From Colletotrichum lupini (Eukaryota; Ascomycota; Sordariomycetes; Glomerellales; Glomerellaceae): DNA of 64,000 nt. A program made the position numbers and the translations under genes. Positions 47,965 through 61,459 of the stretch are shown here, piece by piece. Numbering within the stretch: position 1 is the stretch's first letter; each line of letters opens with the position of its first letter. The stretch is taken from assembly GCF_023278565.1 (NCBI RefSeq), contig NC_064678.1, forward strand, positions 5,208,001 to 5,272,000, written 5' to 3'. A model generated the notes under the pieces. The model made no database searches. It worked only from the letters and a program-made list of their open reading frames with translations, and was not told the DNA's origin.

Positions 47965-50717
47965 ATGGATCCCACAAAGCGAGCAGGCATCGATCGGGAG
48001 CTTTTGGGCATCGCCGAACCCATCGCCGAATCCCCGATTTCAAACGGACCAACGACCGGAATAACATCGTCGAATCAGATTCAGGCACCTCAGCTCGGAC
48101 ACTCCGTTTCGACTTCCAAAAACTCAGAAGTGGGGACAAAAGATGCTAGTCAAAGCGATTTGCTCTTCTCATGGCGTATCAGTGTCACCGACGAAGACTT
48201 TACTGAAACGCGTCACGAAGAAGTTGCAGGGAACTTGCCGCTCATCAACGAAGGAAATCGGAACCTAGGATCATTTGGAGGCTGTTCATCCGATGCTGGA
48301 GCCTCAAACTGCAGCTTCCTTAGTATCGTGCCTGTGCAGGATATGGGTCATTCAGATTACATTGAGTGGGAGTCATCAGAGATGGCGAATGATTGTATTG
48401 GGACTCAGGCATTACATTCTCATCATCCTGCACTACGGCCTCAGGACAATACCAACGATGACGCCGATGTTCAGACCATGAGCGACGCCATGTTTGCCGC
48501 CAGCATAACTTCAGCCTCGGAAGATAAAGGCTTTCTGCCTCTCGATGCACTCCGCCGCATCGTAACTCCGACGGCCGTACAACGGCTTTTGGGGCATGCA
48601 TTCCCTCACTTCAAGCCCAAAGTCATCAACAGTTGGGTCTCCAGTATCAGCGGCAAGCCAGATGAGGTCAAGGCCCAGCCCCAGCGACGAAAGATATTTG
48701 CTATCTTGATTTTGATGGAGCAAGTGAAGCTAATCGAAGACTTCATTAAACACGACATCGATGACAGCTTTTTGCCGCTAGAAATAAAACGGAATTTGCG
48801 TCACAAACCTGTCATCCAACTTCAGAAGAAGGACGGTACGGTCTTGAGTTGTTTGAACCATTGGCGTACCAAGCACATCAACAATTTTGTTCAGTGCCAG
48901 GAGACAATTTGCACACCTTTTTTCAAACTTCCAGGCGATGACGTGCACTACTACGAAATTACATCAAAAACAATCCTACCATTCCAGGAATACGACCTAG
49001 TTCAAATTGGCGGCTATGGAAGCGTTAGAAAAGTCAGAATCCACCACGCTCATTACAGTCGCGACACTACATCCAAGGCAAGTCACAACCCTCCTCTTAC
49101 AACTGCACTTGTTTTCTAATTCCTCCTCAGGAACGAGGGAAAGTCCTCCGGCATTTCGCAGTCAAGCAGCTTCATCTTGAAACTCATGAAGAGTATGCGA
49201 GAGAAGTGGAGCTTTTTGAAAGACTAGGAGTAGGATCAAGAGGCCCAGACCCTGACCATTTGATCCAGCTTCAGCTCACATATAAATATGGCCAATCTTA
49301 CTATCTGGTCTTTCCTTGGGCGGATGGTAATTTGAGGGAATTTTGGAGCAAAACCAACGCCAACCCAGGGAGCAAAGCTGAGGTTGTCTGGTTTCTAAGC
49401 CAATGTTCAGGCCTTGTCCGCGCCCTTCGAAGAATTCATAATCTGAGGACTATGTCCAAAGAAGACAACTACGCCCCTGTTCCTAACGACCCAAATGTCT
49501 TGCTTGACAACAAACACTGGGGTCGGCATGGCGACATCAAGCCAGAAAACATTCTTTGGTTCAAGAAATACGAAGAGTCGCGTCGCAACTTTCTTGTAAT
49601 ATCTGATTTTGGGTTAACTAGATTCAACACTGCCGATTCCAGGTCCAAAGTCGCTTATGACGCAGTCAAGGGTTTCTCGGGATCTTATCGGCCTCCCGAT
49701 GTGGATCTGAAAAGAACAATATCGCAGAGGTATGATATCTGGTCCCTTGGTTGCGTCTTCCTCGAATTCGTATCGTGGTTTCTTGTCGGCCACGACCGAA
49801 CACAGAAAGATTTTACAGACTCTCGACTCCAAGAAGATGGCTCGCATACTGGATCGAGGATTCTTCTTGAAGATAAGTTCTTCAACTTCAATCCAAGTAA
49901 AGATGATGCACCCTCGACAGCTGATGTAAAGACATCCGTCACTGATGTAAGTAGTCCCAACGAAGCCGTCGCTCTCCTAGTGATGTATGCCTACCGCGGT
50001 CTTACTAAAAATTGTTAGTGGATTGATGACCTGCATAAACAGAAGAGCTGTGCTGAGCCTGTGCATGAAATGCTGAACCTTATTCAGTACACAATGCTTG
50101 TGCCAGATGCTAAAGAGAGATGGGCTTGCTCGAGAATACAGCCTGTAATTAACGAGTTGATCCGGAAGAGCAAACGTGACGCAGCTTATGCGACCAGTGG
50201 GACTCATGGCGTGTCCGATCCATTGAGATTTCCCTGTATATCTGTGGAATTTCCTGCTGTATGTGATCAGCCCGATAACATTTGCCAGATTGTGACTGAC
50301 ACCGGAGAGCAGGAGGGCAAAATACCGAGTTCATCTGGCACTCCTGACAAGTCCGACCGGAGGGATAGATCGTTATCTCTTTCACCAGCAGCTGCCGTCA
50401 ACAGTAGGGAGTATAAGCTATCCCCAACAAAGGACCGGGTGAAACGACCGCCAGTCAAGCCAGTGGGCTCTCCAGTGCAATCGTCTTACTTCTCGCATTC
50501 AGCCACCAAACCTATTTCCATGCTGGCCTCTGATAGAAAGAGTGTTTCGAGATCGGCGAGGTTGTTGTCCTTCAGTACAGAAGATTCCACACAATCGATC
50601 ATGAGTGTGTCGGAGGCGGCATCAAGTTTTGCGAGTACACCAGACACATCCCCATTCTCTAGTCAATCGGCTGAAGATTGTTTTGATGCACTCGAACAAA
50701 ACTTGGTCCTAAGGTAG
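47965..50717 (+). CDS. protein-kinase-like protein 2
   Basis: Exons 47965-49077, 49131-49946 and 50019-50717 give 875 residues in phase. Intron 1 is of the rare GC-AG type (AAG|GCAAGT). Intron 2 has GTAAGT and TTAG. Residues 1-185 are low in complexity. The region starting FLPLDALRRI (about residue 190) matches the shared region of kinase 1, including an RR-x-F/I-x4-L block. The kinase domain (about 340-620) is better preserved than in kinase 1: GGYGSV loop, Lys383 in FAVKQ, RHGDIKPEN (Asp506), DFG at 530 and YRPPDV. The tail is Ser/Pro-rich and probably disordered. An 18-bp duplication spans the stop codon. It lies on the same strand as the HET gene. Confidence 0.85.
49078..49130 (+). other. 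GC-AG intron in kinase 2
   Basis: The 53-nt intron starts GCAAGT after AAG and ends CTCAG, with CTAAT as the likely branch site. Splicing joins S-K to E-R-G-K-V-L-R-H-F-A-V-K, which restores the kinase beta-3 strand. No GT donor nearby gives an open frame. Confidence 0.75.
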
Positions 50718-50739
50718 AACATGGTCCTAAGGTAGAAGG
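50704..50739 (+). repeat. 18-bp tandem duplication at the stop of kinase 2
   Basis: TGGTCCTAAGGTAGAA occurs at 50704 and again at 50722. The unit is six codons long and includes the TAG stop, so a second in-frame TAG follows the first. Confidence 0.9.
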
Positions 50740-51011
50740 ATGCCTGTGAAGGCATGTCAAGTGAAGAAATACCAGCTCAACGGCGTAAAGAAGCCATTGC
50801 ATTGACAGATACATAGTGGATGGAAAAGCCACCTGCAGAGGCAGCAACTCATTTAGTTTCAGACACCTGAAGACGAATATAGCTTGCGGAAGTATGATAA
50901 AGCCTATTGATTCTGATGTAGTTCACCATATTAACCGGGTGTTCAAGCTTTGTCATAGGCACTGGTCTTTTGCAAACGAAATTCTCTCCAAGAACATCTG
51001 ACACGTTGTAT
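50718..51011. other. convergent spacer, kinase 2 / regulator
   Basis: About 290 bases between two converging stops. I see no gene or defined element in it. Confidence 0.5.
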
Positions 51012-51306
51012 TCAGAAGCCCACAGTTGTCGGCGAGTTACTATCGACTGATGGCAAATTGGTAGCCGGTGTGCCAGTATTCCAATTCAATATGCCTCCCT
51101 CGCCGAAAGCGAAGTCATTTTCAATCTGTGTAAACAGGAATTGATTCGCTTCTTCGGTGGACCATGACCATGGAGGTTCAGACGCTAGTAGTGTATCAAG
51201 TCCATCCTCCCCATTATGCTCAGCCGAGCCATGGTTGAGGCCACCCATCATCGTCGGATTGTTATTGACATCCTGCACACTGTCAAGTCCAGATACGAAA
51301 GAGATA

Positions 51307-51352
51307 AGTCGACCCACCCCCTTTTGGCCACCCCCCCCTTTTAGCCACCCTA
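51307..51352 (+). repeat. left inverted repeat of transposon D
   Basis: Begins AGTCGACCCACCCCCTTTT and pairs with 53147-53194 read on the other strand; it contains two C-rich runs that end in GCCACC. Confidence 0.85.
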
Positions 51353-53146
51353 TCAAAATATAGTATTAAAATATCGCCACTAACTATACTTAATTAATTA
51401 ACTATCTTCTATTATTATAATAATATAATTATTATTCTCTTTAGGTAATTCGACCCCTATAAGTTAACTAGGACTAATTAAACAGTTATTAAAGTCTTTT
51501 TAAGCTCTTTATATATCCTAAATATTTATAAACTTAATATTTAGGTTTATTAGTATATTCTTTTTTTTTCGTAGCCTTAATTAGTTAATTTTAGCTTTTA
51601 GAACTCGAATATAGTACTAAGATATTACTAAATAGTAGGCTTATTTATTAAATACTTTTTTTATTTTTCTAAATAATAGTCGTTAAGTATTATAATCTAA
51701 ACTAAGCTCTATAAATAACTTTAACTAATCGTAGAGCTCGTTAGCTTTTTTAAGTATTAACTAGTTAATAATAAACGCCGCTAATACTTAATTAATAGCT
51801 TTTTTAGTATTATTAGTTATTTACTTAGTATTTACGGTCTTTTTAGTTAGTATAACTAGGTTAAATAGGACTATTAAATTAGTAAGTAGTTTAGTTATAT
51901 TAAGGGAATATAGTCTAGTTACTTTCTACTTACTTCGTATATTTAATAACGTTAAACTAGCTAAATAAGCTTTTTAATAATAGCTTAAGAAGTACTACTT
52001 TTTAATAATAATAAAATTATTTATTATATCCTCTTTACTAAGCTCCTTTTTATACTTAAACTTAATAAGTTTAAAAATAGTTATATTTAATAACTAGAGG
52101 ATATAGGAAGTATATAATAATAAGAATAGTAAATAGACGTTATTTTTATAATATTTTTATATAAATTTTATTATTATATAACTCCTATAACTATTTAGAA
52201 CTAATAGTTGAGGCTTATTAAGTATACTAAGCCCCCTAAGAGGGGGGGTCTTAGTCTATAATAAGAATACTATTTTTAACTACTTAAGGATAGTTTTATT
52301 AGTTATTTAACTATTATTTATTATTATAAACTCCTAATTAGTATAAAGGTTAAGTTTAAATAAAAACTACTACTACTATACCGACTTTCTTTTATATATA
52401 ACTAATAATTTAATAGCTCGACTATTAATAAAAATATACTTAATTATAAATACTTAAATATGCAAACTAGGCTTTTTATTTTATATTACTATAGTCTCTA
52501 TTTTATTTAAAACTAAGTTATTAAATCCCTTACCCTTTAGGATACTAGTCTTATTTATATTATACTTATTAACTTATTTAATATTACTAATCTCTAGTAT
52601 ATTAAATAATTTAAACTATAATTTAATTATATTAATAATAGCTCTATTTAAATACTTCGAATTAATAATACGACTTTTCTAAACCTTAATTAATAAGTTC
52701 CTCTTTAAAAAAGCGTTTATTTATCTCTTTTTAAAAGGATTTATATCCCCCTAAGATCTTAGAACTTACTTAGCGAATTTTATAAACTATTTATAAATTA
52801 ATATAATACTTAAATTATATTAAATACGAACTTACTAAGCTAGCTAGTCTTCTTATTATAAAAGAAGCCTTTAAAAGTTTATAAATATTATTACCCTTAT
52901 TTAATAGCCTCTTTTATAATTATAAAGAGTTAACCTTAGAACTCCGAACTTAATCGAGGCCTAATTAACTAAAAGACTTTTTTTAATAACCTTAAGAGCC
53001 TAAATAACTTTATTTTTAGTATATAAGATTATTATATATTAATAAATAAGTATATAAAAAAGAATTATATTTAGACGATTTTTATAATTATTATAGTAGT
53101 TTAAAAATCGTGGGTAGGGTTTTAATGCGGTGACTGGGATAGAGAA

Positions 53147-53194
53147 ATGGGGTAGCCAAAAGGGGGGGGGTGGCTAAAAGGGGGTGGGTCGACT
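53147..53194 (-). repeat. right inverted repeat of transposon D
   Basis: Reverse complement begins AGTCGACCCACCCCCTTTT, as at the left end, and is followed outside by the TA duplication. Confidence 0.85.
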
Positions 53195-54662
53195 TATCAT
53201 CCTGCATCCGTAATCGCGCCGCCGTAGATCGATCCAGATACTGAAAAAATAACTGCAGCACCCACATCCTAACCTCCCACGTTTTTTGTAGCTCTTGCAG
53301 GCCCAAAAGACAAACTTTCGCTCTGTGCTCAACGATCGCCCTTCCGGCACCATTTGAAGAACGAAGATGAACCGTATGAATATAAAGCGTGTTGAAGAGG
53401 TTCGTTATGACGTGAATTTGCCCGTGACGCAGATCCCCCTCCAGCAGCATATCCTCGATGATGCGGGAGTTCCTTGCCGCAGCCTGGAGGGCGATCTGCC
53501 CGTCGACTTCTTGACTTTCTTCAGCACTGCCAATGCAACCTGATCTGTACAATAGGATGAGGAGGTTGTTGTATGCCAGGTGCAACATACTGGCATGAAA
53601 GCCCGCCGCATCATCAAATTCGTTGTTGGCGAGGGACATGACTGCAGGAAGTTGCTGTCTCCATCTCACGAGGTCGTCTCTCATTTGAGACCGATCATTC
53701 GGGGATAGTGACTTGCTGGGGAGGTATCCGCTATGAACGATCTTCCCCAGTACTCTAGAGAGTTGAGCAATGCTGATGAAGTATGCGATATACTCTTGGG
53801 CTTTGTGAATCGGCAACGTCGAGTCAAACGCACGCTCGAAATCAAGTTGCTCTAACGGCTCAATATCACAATCTTCGTCTCGAATCCGGTTTGGTAGGCC
53901 CAATGCTGCAGCACACTGCCTTTCGCGGACATAGATGGCCCACCACAAGCGTCTAGAAAGTCTCTCGGTCCTCTTCTCGGTTACAGCGGATCTCGAGGAT
54001 CGGTGGAGCGCCTTCGTCTGAGCAAGACTGATGGCTGCGCCAAGCCAGTGCCGGGCGTCCTTCTCTAGGAGCAATCCAGCTCTCCAAAAGCTCATAAGAA
54101 ACAAAGCTTGGGTGACTGTGAACTTTTTTGGCTCAACCTCGACGTCGTAAATGTCCTTTGCGCGATTGTAGAACACCCACTTGGCAACATGACGGCCTCC
54201 GAGTCCAACGGCTGGTAGATCATCTTCCTTGCAGTGAATGACAGCTATGAAGAGGATCGCGTGTAGGAGCAAAGGGGATAAGGTGCCATCCTTGAAGCTC
54301 GTCCAAACATCTACCTCATCCACAACAGGGAAGCATGGGTGGAACCATTGGAAGTACGCCTTAAGCAACGTTTCCACGGCTGGCACAGGTGGAAATGAAA
54401 AGGCGCCTTCTGCTTTTAGAGAACTAATCCTCGACTTTCTGCGCTCTACTTCCCATTCCGGCAGTAAGTTGTCAGCTCTTACAGCGTGAGGAACGGCATG
54501 CAGAAACCTTAGGTTTTCTGGTGGTGATGTACCGGCTGTTGGCGGCGTTGGATTGCTGTTGGTGACATAACGTATTGAGGATGACTCGCCGAGGAACACC
54601 GAGCTGTCGTCCTCCTGTCCGTTGTTTAGTGCTATTAAAGGTGACTGAGGCTGCACTGTGAT

Positions 54663-54864
54663 TGTTGGTATCCCTATTATAGGGTAGTTGGTTCGAACCG
54701 TAGTTAACGAAGAGATTAATTAAACTATTTAGATATCTACGTAGGTGTAAAAAGGAGGTTCTAACTATAGGTTAGGCTGGCTATGATAATCGTAAATAGG
54801 GCCCCTAATTGGCCCCTGCGTAGTCGGCTATATACCGCAGTCGAATTAGACTTCTAATCCGATA
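54663..54864 (-). repeat. left LTR of Copia-A copy 3
   Basis: The outer 40 bases keep TGTTGG and GTTGG, while the inner end is mutated (CTATATACCGCAG where the right LTR has CTGTATGCCGCGG). Confidence 0.9.
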
Positions 54865-54959
54865 CTAACTTTCTCTTTTTTTTATTAATTTAACCGCTAC
54901 GGTTAGAGGTATAATTCGACCTCGGGCCCGTTTACTAAGTCGTCTCCTTTTCCCCCTTT

Positions 54960-57900
54960 TCTTTATTCTTTTTATATAACCTATCCCTCTATTCGTACAG
55001 TGACTTTTTTACTACTTACGAATTACTCTAATCCCTTATTTAGTACTACTTTTATAAAAGCGTTTACGAGGTTATTTTTATTATTAATCTAACGGATCTT
55101 AAGTATCTCGCGCCTTTCGTACGATTACCTAAGGGCTATAATATTAATTATAAGCCTCTTTTTTTTCGTTATTCTTAATTTAACGAGGTATTTATATAGC
55201 GAGTAGGAATCGGTATAAATAACCGTTAGAATAGGTAGAAGGCTAATTCGATTAGTAATCTTCTTTAGCGTTATTAAAATTACATAAGAGAGGTTAATAC
55301 CGTTAACTATACTATAGACCTCCGACGCTAATATACTTCTTATTACCCGCTTATTTTTAATTAACAAGTAATAGATTATATTACTATATATAGTAAATTC
55401 GCTCTCGCTTATACTCTCGTTAGCTAGGATAATAATATACTCTAATTACGAAGTAAGGTCGTTATTATTCGTAAATAACCTATTAACAAAGACGTAGAGC
55501 TTATTAGTTATAAGGTCGATCGGGTAGTAAATAAGACTTCGATCGAGATTCGTTTACTACTACTTAAGCCGCTTATTAAATACCTCGACGTCTCGTTTAG
55601 TTAGATCTATAACCTACGCTACCCTAGCGTAGTTAAAAATTACCTCGGGCTAATAAATACTTATAATATATACCCCTCGCGCAAGCTTAGCCTTATACTA
55701 CTTCTTAATATCGGTTACGTTCGGGTTAACGAGGTTAATCTTTTCGCCCTACCCCTTTTGCTAAAAAATAACGGTTTTCTTTTTAATTATAAAAATCCCG
55801 CTATTAAATACTAAGGGGGTGTTTATTATAAAGACCTCTTTTAGCTTCGCTACAAAGCCCGCTTTTTAAAGCTCCTTATCCTCTTTTTTTATAAAGTTAA
55901 TATCGGATAGGCCTAATATATCGTCGGTCTATATTCCGACGATCCTAAATTAGTTACTTTCGTGCTCCGCGACTAGTAGGTACGGGTCGTACGTAGAGGT
56001 AACTATTAATAGTTAATTAATATAAAAATCGTAGTAAGTAGCTTATTAATAGGTGCCCGATTCTACGAGCCCATATAGTAGCTTGAGCACTTTAATAATC
56101 GTACTTTCTAAGTACTTACTAGCTATTTCTTTCGGTAAATAGGCTAGGATTTTCTTTATAAGCCCTATAGCCGATTAGGTATATACCTAGGTAATATTAC
56201 GGCTTTAAATCTCGTATCCCTTCTTCCGTAGCGATACTATTAGTGCTATTATTAATCGTTAGCTATAGCGCTATATAGTAGGCGATTATATAAGTAGCGT
56301 CGCCTTTTTAACGTCGCCGTACCCCTAAATTACGTATCTAGACTTCTCGTACGGTTAGGGTGTTCTTTTTCTTTTAATTTTACGAACTATTCGCGATTTA
56401 AATATGCAGAGGTTTATATACTTTTCTAAATCGTAAAAGATAAATCGATAGACCCCTCGATCGCGCAGAGTATCTATTTCGATAAGATCTAATCCCTTAT
56501 ACGGCTTTCTAATAGTTATAATTACGCCTTCTTTATGTAGTTTAATTACTAGCTCGAAATCGGCTTTTTCTTTTACTATATAAAAGGTGTTAATTACCTC
56601 GTCGCTAGTAATAAATTGCCGCGTTAGTGCTTACCGTCGTAGTCTCCCGCGACGTATTAGTGCCCTTTTAGTAATTTCCTCTTCCTCGTCGTCTATTAGT
56701 ACTACTATAACGATTTCGTTAAGGATAATTTTCTATACCTCTACCGCGGGTTATATAGCTTCCCCTAGCTCTTTTTCTTTTTATAGGCTAGAAATTACTT
56801 CGATAAGATCTATATAATATAGTCTAACTACCGTAATTAATACTTCGAGTAGCTAGTCGCGATCTCTCGCGACTACGTAAGAACGCTCGTTAATAAAAAT
56901 TAATTTATATAGCCCAGCCTATTGTTAAGTGATTTCGCGCTATACTTATATATCCGAATTTAGGGGTATATTTAAATTAACCTCTATGTCGGGCCTATTG
57001 CGCGTAGTAATTACTTTATTAACTTACTTTTTTACGCTTACCTTACGCAGTGCCCGTATTACTTTTTTAACTACTTAAGCTCGCTAGCTTATATCTAGCG
57101 ACGGTAGCGAGGCTAAGGTTATTCTTAAATATGCTCTAAATACTAAAAGCGTCGGTATGAGCCCGTTAGGCCCTATAGTATCGTTATAATATTTAAGTGC
57201 CGTCTAGAGGTATTCGTCGTCGTTAGAATCGGGATTTTCTTTTTTAATAATTTTAAACGCTCTTTTTAACTACTAGTGCGCCCTTTCTACCTTTCTAATA
57301 CTATAATACGCTTCGACGGGCACGACTTTTAACTATATACCGTAGGCCGTTACATTTTCTTTAAATTTTACTAACTTAAAACTAATACTAGCGTCGGTTC
57401 TAATACTATTTAGCGGTCCTTAGTATATATCGATTTAGCTTTTTCGTAGAGCTACCTATATTATTTTTACTTATAGATCCTATAGGAATTGCCCTACTTA
57501 GAATAATATAGCCTCGTCAATTATATATAGGACCGGTCGATTATTTAAGTAAAAGATATCGATAACGATCTCCTAATTAAAGTTAAGCTTATTACGCAAT
57601 TTGAATTTAAATCTACGTAGGCTCTGCGCATTTATTTAGTATTAGTAATATACTTTCGTTAACTACTCTAGCGCCCCTATTTTAATATTATTATTACCTA
57701 AATACTTTAGGAGGTTATATAGCCTCGCGACCAACGGGTAGCTTAATCTTTAGTATAGTTATCTAAGCTCACTTTCCGTTAAGTAATTAATCGACTTCGT
57801 ATTATTAGTAAGCTTTATAAACGCGTACCCCTATTGTCGTTCAACTATTTCGAAGTACTTATAGCTAGAGATTCTATTCCTCATATTATTAAATATAATA

Positions 57901-60200
57901 CTTAGTCAATCTATATTTTTTAAATATAAGAGAAATAGGGTATTAACGGGTAGGATATAAAAAGTTATCGTTCCGAAGTACGTCTCTATTTCTACTATAC
58001 CTAGGGTAACGATTTCCTTACCTAGGCTAAAGCTAATCCTCGTAATACCCGCTATCGACATATTAAGTATTACTAACGCGATTTTTTATAGCACTTAGAA
58101 TTGCCCTTTTCCTCTTATTAACTATTACGATACTTTAGTATCTAGGATAATCCTATAGAAATTATCTAGGCCGTACCTTTCGTTCGCGTAAAATGCTTAT
58201 ACGAGCTTAGTATTCGAGTGATTTAAGTAATATAAAAAGGACCCCTCTAGCTACCCCTAGAATTGCTTAGTACCCTATCTCTTTTCTTTAGATATTAAGA
58301 GAGTAGAATTCTATGCTATTAAATTCGTCCTTTTACCTACCTCCGTATTTATCGTTTAAAGGACCTTCCCTTATTATCTATAAATAAAAGCCTACTTATT
58401 AAGGGTTTCTACTACCTTTTATTCGTTTAGCCTCGTATATTCTCCTAAGGCTAACGGGGCGAAGAAAGAGTAGTTAATATCGTTAACTTTATTATAATCT
58501 AATTCGTTAATATAGGGGGTAAGATCTTCTTTATCTTCTAAATCTCTTATAAAGTATAGGTATTTTAGGCTACTAAATTAGCTACTTTCGCTAGGTTCCG
58601 TGCCCCCGGATTTGCCCTTATATATAACGAGGAATTAATTAAATCGATAAGGGCTAGTTTTGCTATTTATTACCCTCGATTTTTTATATTATTCGTACGA
58701 TTTAGTACGCTCTTCCTCGGAGTAGTTACTTAACTAATATCTATCCTTTTTATAAATAAAACACTACTTTTTCTATTACCCTACTCGCGAGTTAAATCTC
58801 TACCTATTTAACGAATCTAGGATTCCCTACTAGCGATTACCGTACCTAGCTTCTTTTTTTTTCTTATTATACGTTCGGTTGACTTAATATTACTAATAAG
58901 GGCCGTCGTACGCCTAGAGGTAGGTTTAGCGCGGTATTCTTATTTTAATATTAAAGCTAGATCTTAGCCTCGAGTAGAGCGTCTCGTAGTCTTCGGGTAC
59001 TTAGTATAGAGTTATTTTCGCTTTTAGAACGCGCTAAACTATAGTATAGAGATATCCGACTTTCCGCTCGTTAATCCCCTTATTTAGCTAGGTTTTCGCT
59101 AGCTTATTAATTCGATTAATAAGCTCTTTAAGGATTTCTATTCGCAATTTACCCTCTATTATCCTAGCTATAAATATAAAAGAAATCGCTCGTAGCTTAA
59201 ATAAGAGCTCTAGGTTCTTATTATAGGTCTCGAAGCGGCTTCGGATTACGTTAATTATACTAAAAAAGTCGTTTCGATCGAGATTACGCACCGCTTCGTA
59301 ATAATAATTAGAGGCTTTACTTACGAGTACGATATTAATTACTAAATAGTACTAGTATTCCCTAATTCCGACTTTTTTATAGTAATCGTAAAACATCGTC
59401 AGGGTTTTTTATAAGACCTTATACTTTCCCCCAGAGTATAATTTCTTTTTTAAGAAGATCTTTTTAAAGTTTATAAACTACTTCGTATTTATTACTAGAT
59501 TTTTAGTATTTATATGCGATCCCTACGTCGCTGCGTACTATTAATAACTTCGGGTAGTTTACTTCCTTTCTTACTAACCAATTAGTACCGAATTTCGTAT
59601 TAGTAGCGGCGACGAGCTATAAATCAAAATAAGCAGAATTATTAATTATCGTATTTTTAATACTATATTTTACTTCTATATATCCTTTTACGACGATAGA
59701 TTGCCGTTAGTAATTATAAAAAGGAAATCTAGGTCGTTTACCCTTTTTTTAAATTTGTTAAAGCGATTATACGCCCTATCGACTTATACCTAGGTCTATA
59801 TTACGAATTCCTCTTCCGTAATCGTCGCTACTAAGATTTCGTAAGGTTTTTACGATTATAATTACGCTAGTAGTACCCCTCGCTTATAAAGGAATCTATT
59901 AACCGCTTTTACGATTCCTAGGCTTATACTTACGAACTATTTATTTAGCTAATAGCTAAGGTCGTTTGCAATCTCGTAAAATAGGGGTTACCCCTATAGC
60001 CCCTTTTTTTTATAGACCTTAGTTAAATAGATTAATACTACATTAATTTACTTACCGTTAGGCTAATCCGCGATTCTATATATTTACGTCCCCTAATAAT
60101 CCGGGTTAATATTTACTTATTTATAAGGGATAGGGATTTTATTTAAGATCGGGTTTTGCCCTCTCCTTTTTTACCCTAACTTACTAAGGGTCGTACCCTA
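54960..60200 (-). pseudogene. RIP-degraded Copia polyprotein (copy 3)
   Basis: The limits are approximate. The RNase H end at 55125-55367 keeps VIYTDSYSLYKYLVKL and an EKRL motif, homologous to 10014-10301 in copy 2. A gag-side piece at 59088-59291 keeps a 67-codon open frame (FFSIINVIRSRFETY). All other parts are full of stops. Confidence 0.7.
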
Positions 60201-61257
60201 GCTTATACCCATATTAGCGGTTACTAACGTATTTAATCTTAACGGGGATATATCTAATCCGCGCGCCGGTCGTAGCAAATCCGTACTTTTACTACCTAAC
60301 GAATTTATTAGGGTCTAAGAGATTCCCGCTTTCTCTTACCGTCTCGCTACTACTCTCGTTTTTACTCTCTTTAGTAATTACTACTACCCTTTTAGATCGC
60401 TAGCTATCGTACCTATTAAGATCCTCCTTTTTATTTAGTATAAAAGGGTAGGTTTTAGTAGTTCCTTTTTTTAATAATAGCAGTAAACGTTTATATTACC
60501 ATAGGACGATATAATAATTAGTCTTAGGATCTTTACCGGTTACCGATTTCCGCTTTTCTATATATTTCTAGCTTCCTAAGCCTCGTACTCTCCGTAATCT
60601 CTAAATCCCCTCCTCCCTCGTTAAACCGTCCCCTATATTATATTCCTAAGTAACACTCGGGGGGTAGTTAAGGGAGCTACGGGGAGGTCGTCTAGATCGC
60701 GGGCTTAAGGTCGTACCTATAAGATCTTAGTAATAGTAGACTTTTTCCGTATACTATAAATCTCTTAGCTTAATAACTCCTATACGCTTCTTATTATACT
60801 AATTAAGAATATCTGCGTTTAGAGATCCTTTTTTTTAATTGCGCGGTGCTTTTTTATATTATACTATCGAGCTTACTTATCGCGCTAATTAACTAGGCGG
60901 GTAGTCGCTACGTAAGTATTTCTTTTTACTAATTTAACTAGTTAATTTCTAATCGCGGGCCGGCCGTAAAAAAGTTATTTAATAAAAAGGCTACTTAAGG
61001 CGATAATAAAAAACTAGTTACTTAAGCGGTTCCGTTAATTAACGTAGTTTAATATAGTAAACGTCGACTTCTCGTGGGTAGTAAAGGGCTACGATTACTT
61101 AATTCCGTACGGTATTCGAGAATCGCCCCCTTTTTCGTTTACTTCTATAAGGTTAATTAGTACGAATCTCCTATCCCGTACGGTATTAAGAGGTCGTCTC
61201 TTTTACGTAGCGAGATACCTTACTAATCTGCGATAGTGGAATTTAATTACTAATTAG

Positions 61258-61459
61258 TGTTAGTATCCCTATTATAGGGTAGTTAGTTCGAACCGTAGTT
61301 AATAAAGAGATTAATTAAACTATCTAGATATTTACGTAGGTATAAAAAGGAGGTTCTAACCGTAGGTTGGGCTAGCTACGATAATCGTAAATAGGGCCCC
61401 TAATTGGCCCCTGCGCAGTCGGCTGTATGCCGCGGTCGAATTGGACTTCCAATCCGACA
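61258..61459 (-). repeat. right LTR of Copia-A copy 3
   Basis: The outer end (about 61400-61459) is unmutated and ends TCCGACA, while the inner start is mutated (TGTTAG, GTTAG, AATAAAG). Mismatches to the left LTR are transitions. Confidence 0.9.

Larger units (their letters stand above)
51307..53194. mobile_element. Fot1/Pot2-like DNA transposon D, RIP-mutated
   Basis: The element is 1888 bp long with inverted ends of about 46-48 bp (51307-51352 and 53147-53194) starting AGTCGACCCACCCCC, flanked by TA (51305-51306 and 53195-53196). The size, TA target and end sequence fit the pogo/Fot1/Pot2 group of Tc1-mariner transposons, which code a transposase of about 500-550 residues. No transposase frame survives in the AT-rich interior. 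The mismatches between the two ends are transitions plus one length change in a C run. It sits inside the regulator gene, interrupting an Asp-Asp-Ile codon run. Confidence 0.85.
54663..61459 (-). mobile_element. Copia-A element, copy 3 (complete, in regulator gene)
   Basis: The element is 6797 bp long with 202-bp LTRs at 54663-54864 and 61258-61459, TG...CA ends, and the duplication GTGAT at 54658-54662 and 61460-61464. A polypurine tract (minus strand, A-rich then GAGAAAG) lies at 54865-54885 against the left LTR, so the element reads on the minus strand, as does the gene it splits. Remnants include RNase H (55125-55367), the RT signature T-D-D near 55920 and a gag-side frame at 59088-59291. 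It lacks roughly 200 bp near 60560 that copy 2 has. The interior is RIP-mutated throughout. Confidence 0.92.

Noticed and set aside
56587..56817. 76-codon plus-strand frame in Copia-A copy 3
   Set aside because: It is antisense to the polyprotein, Ser/Ile-rich from base composition, and not open in copy 2.
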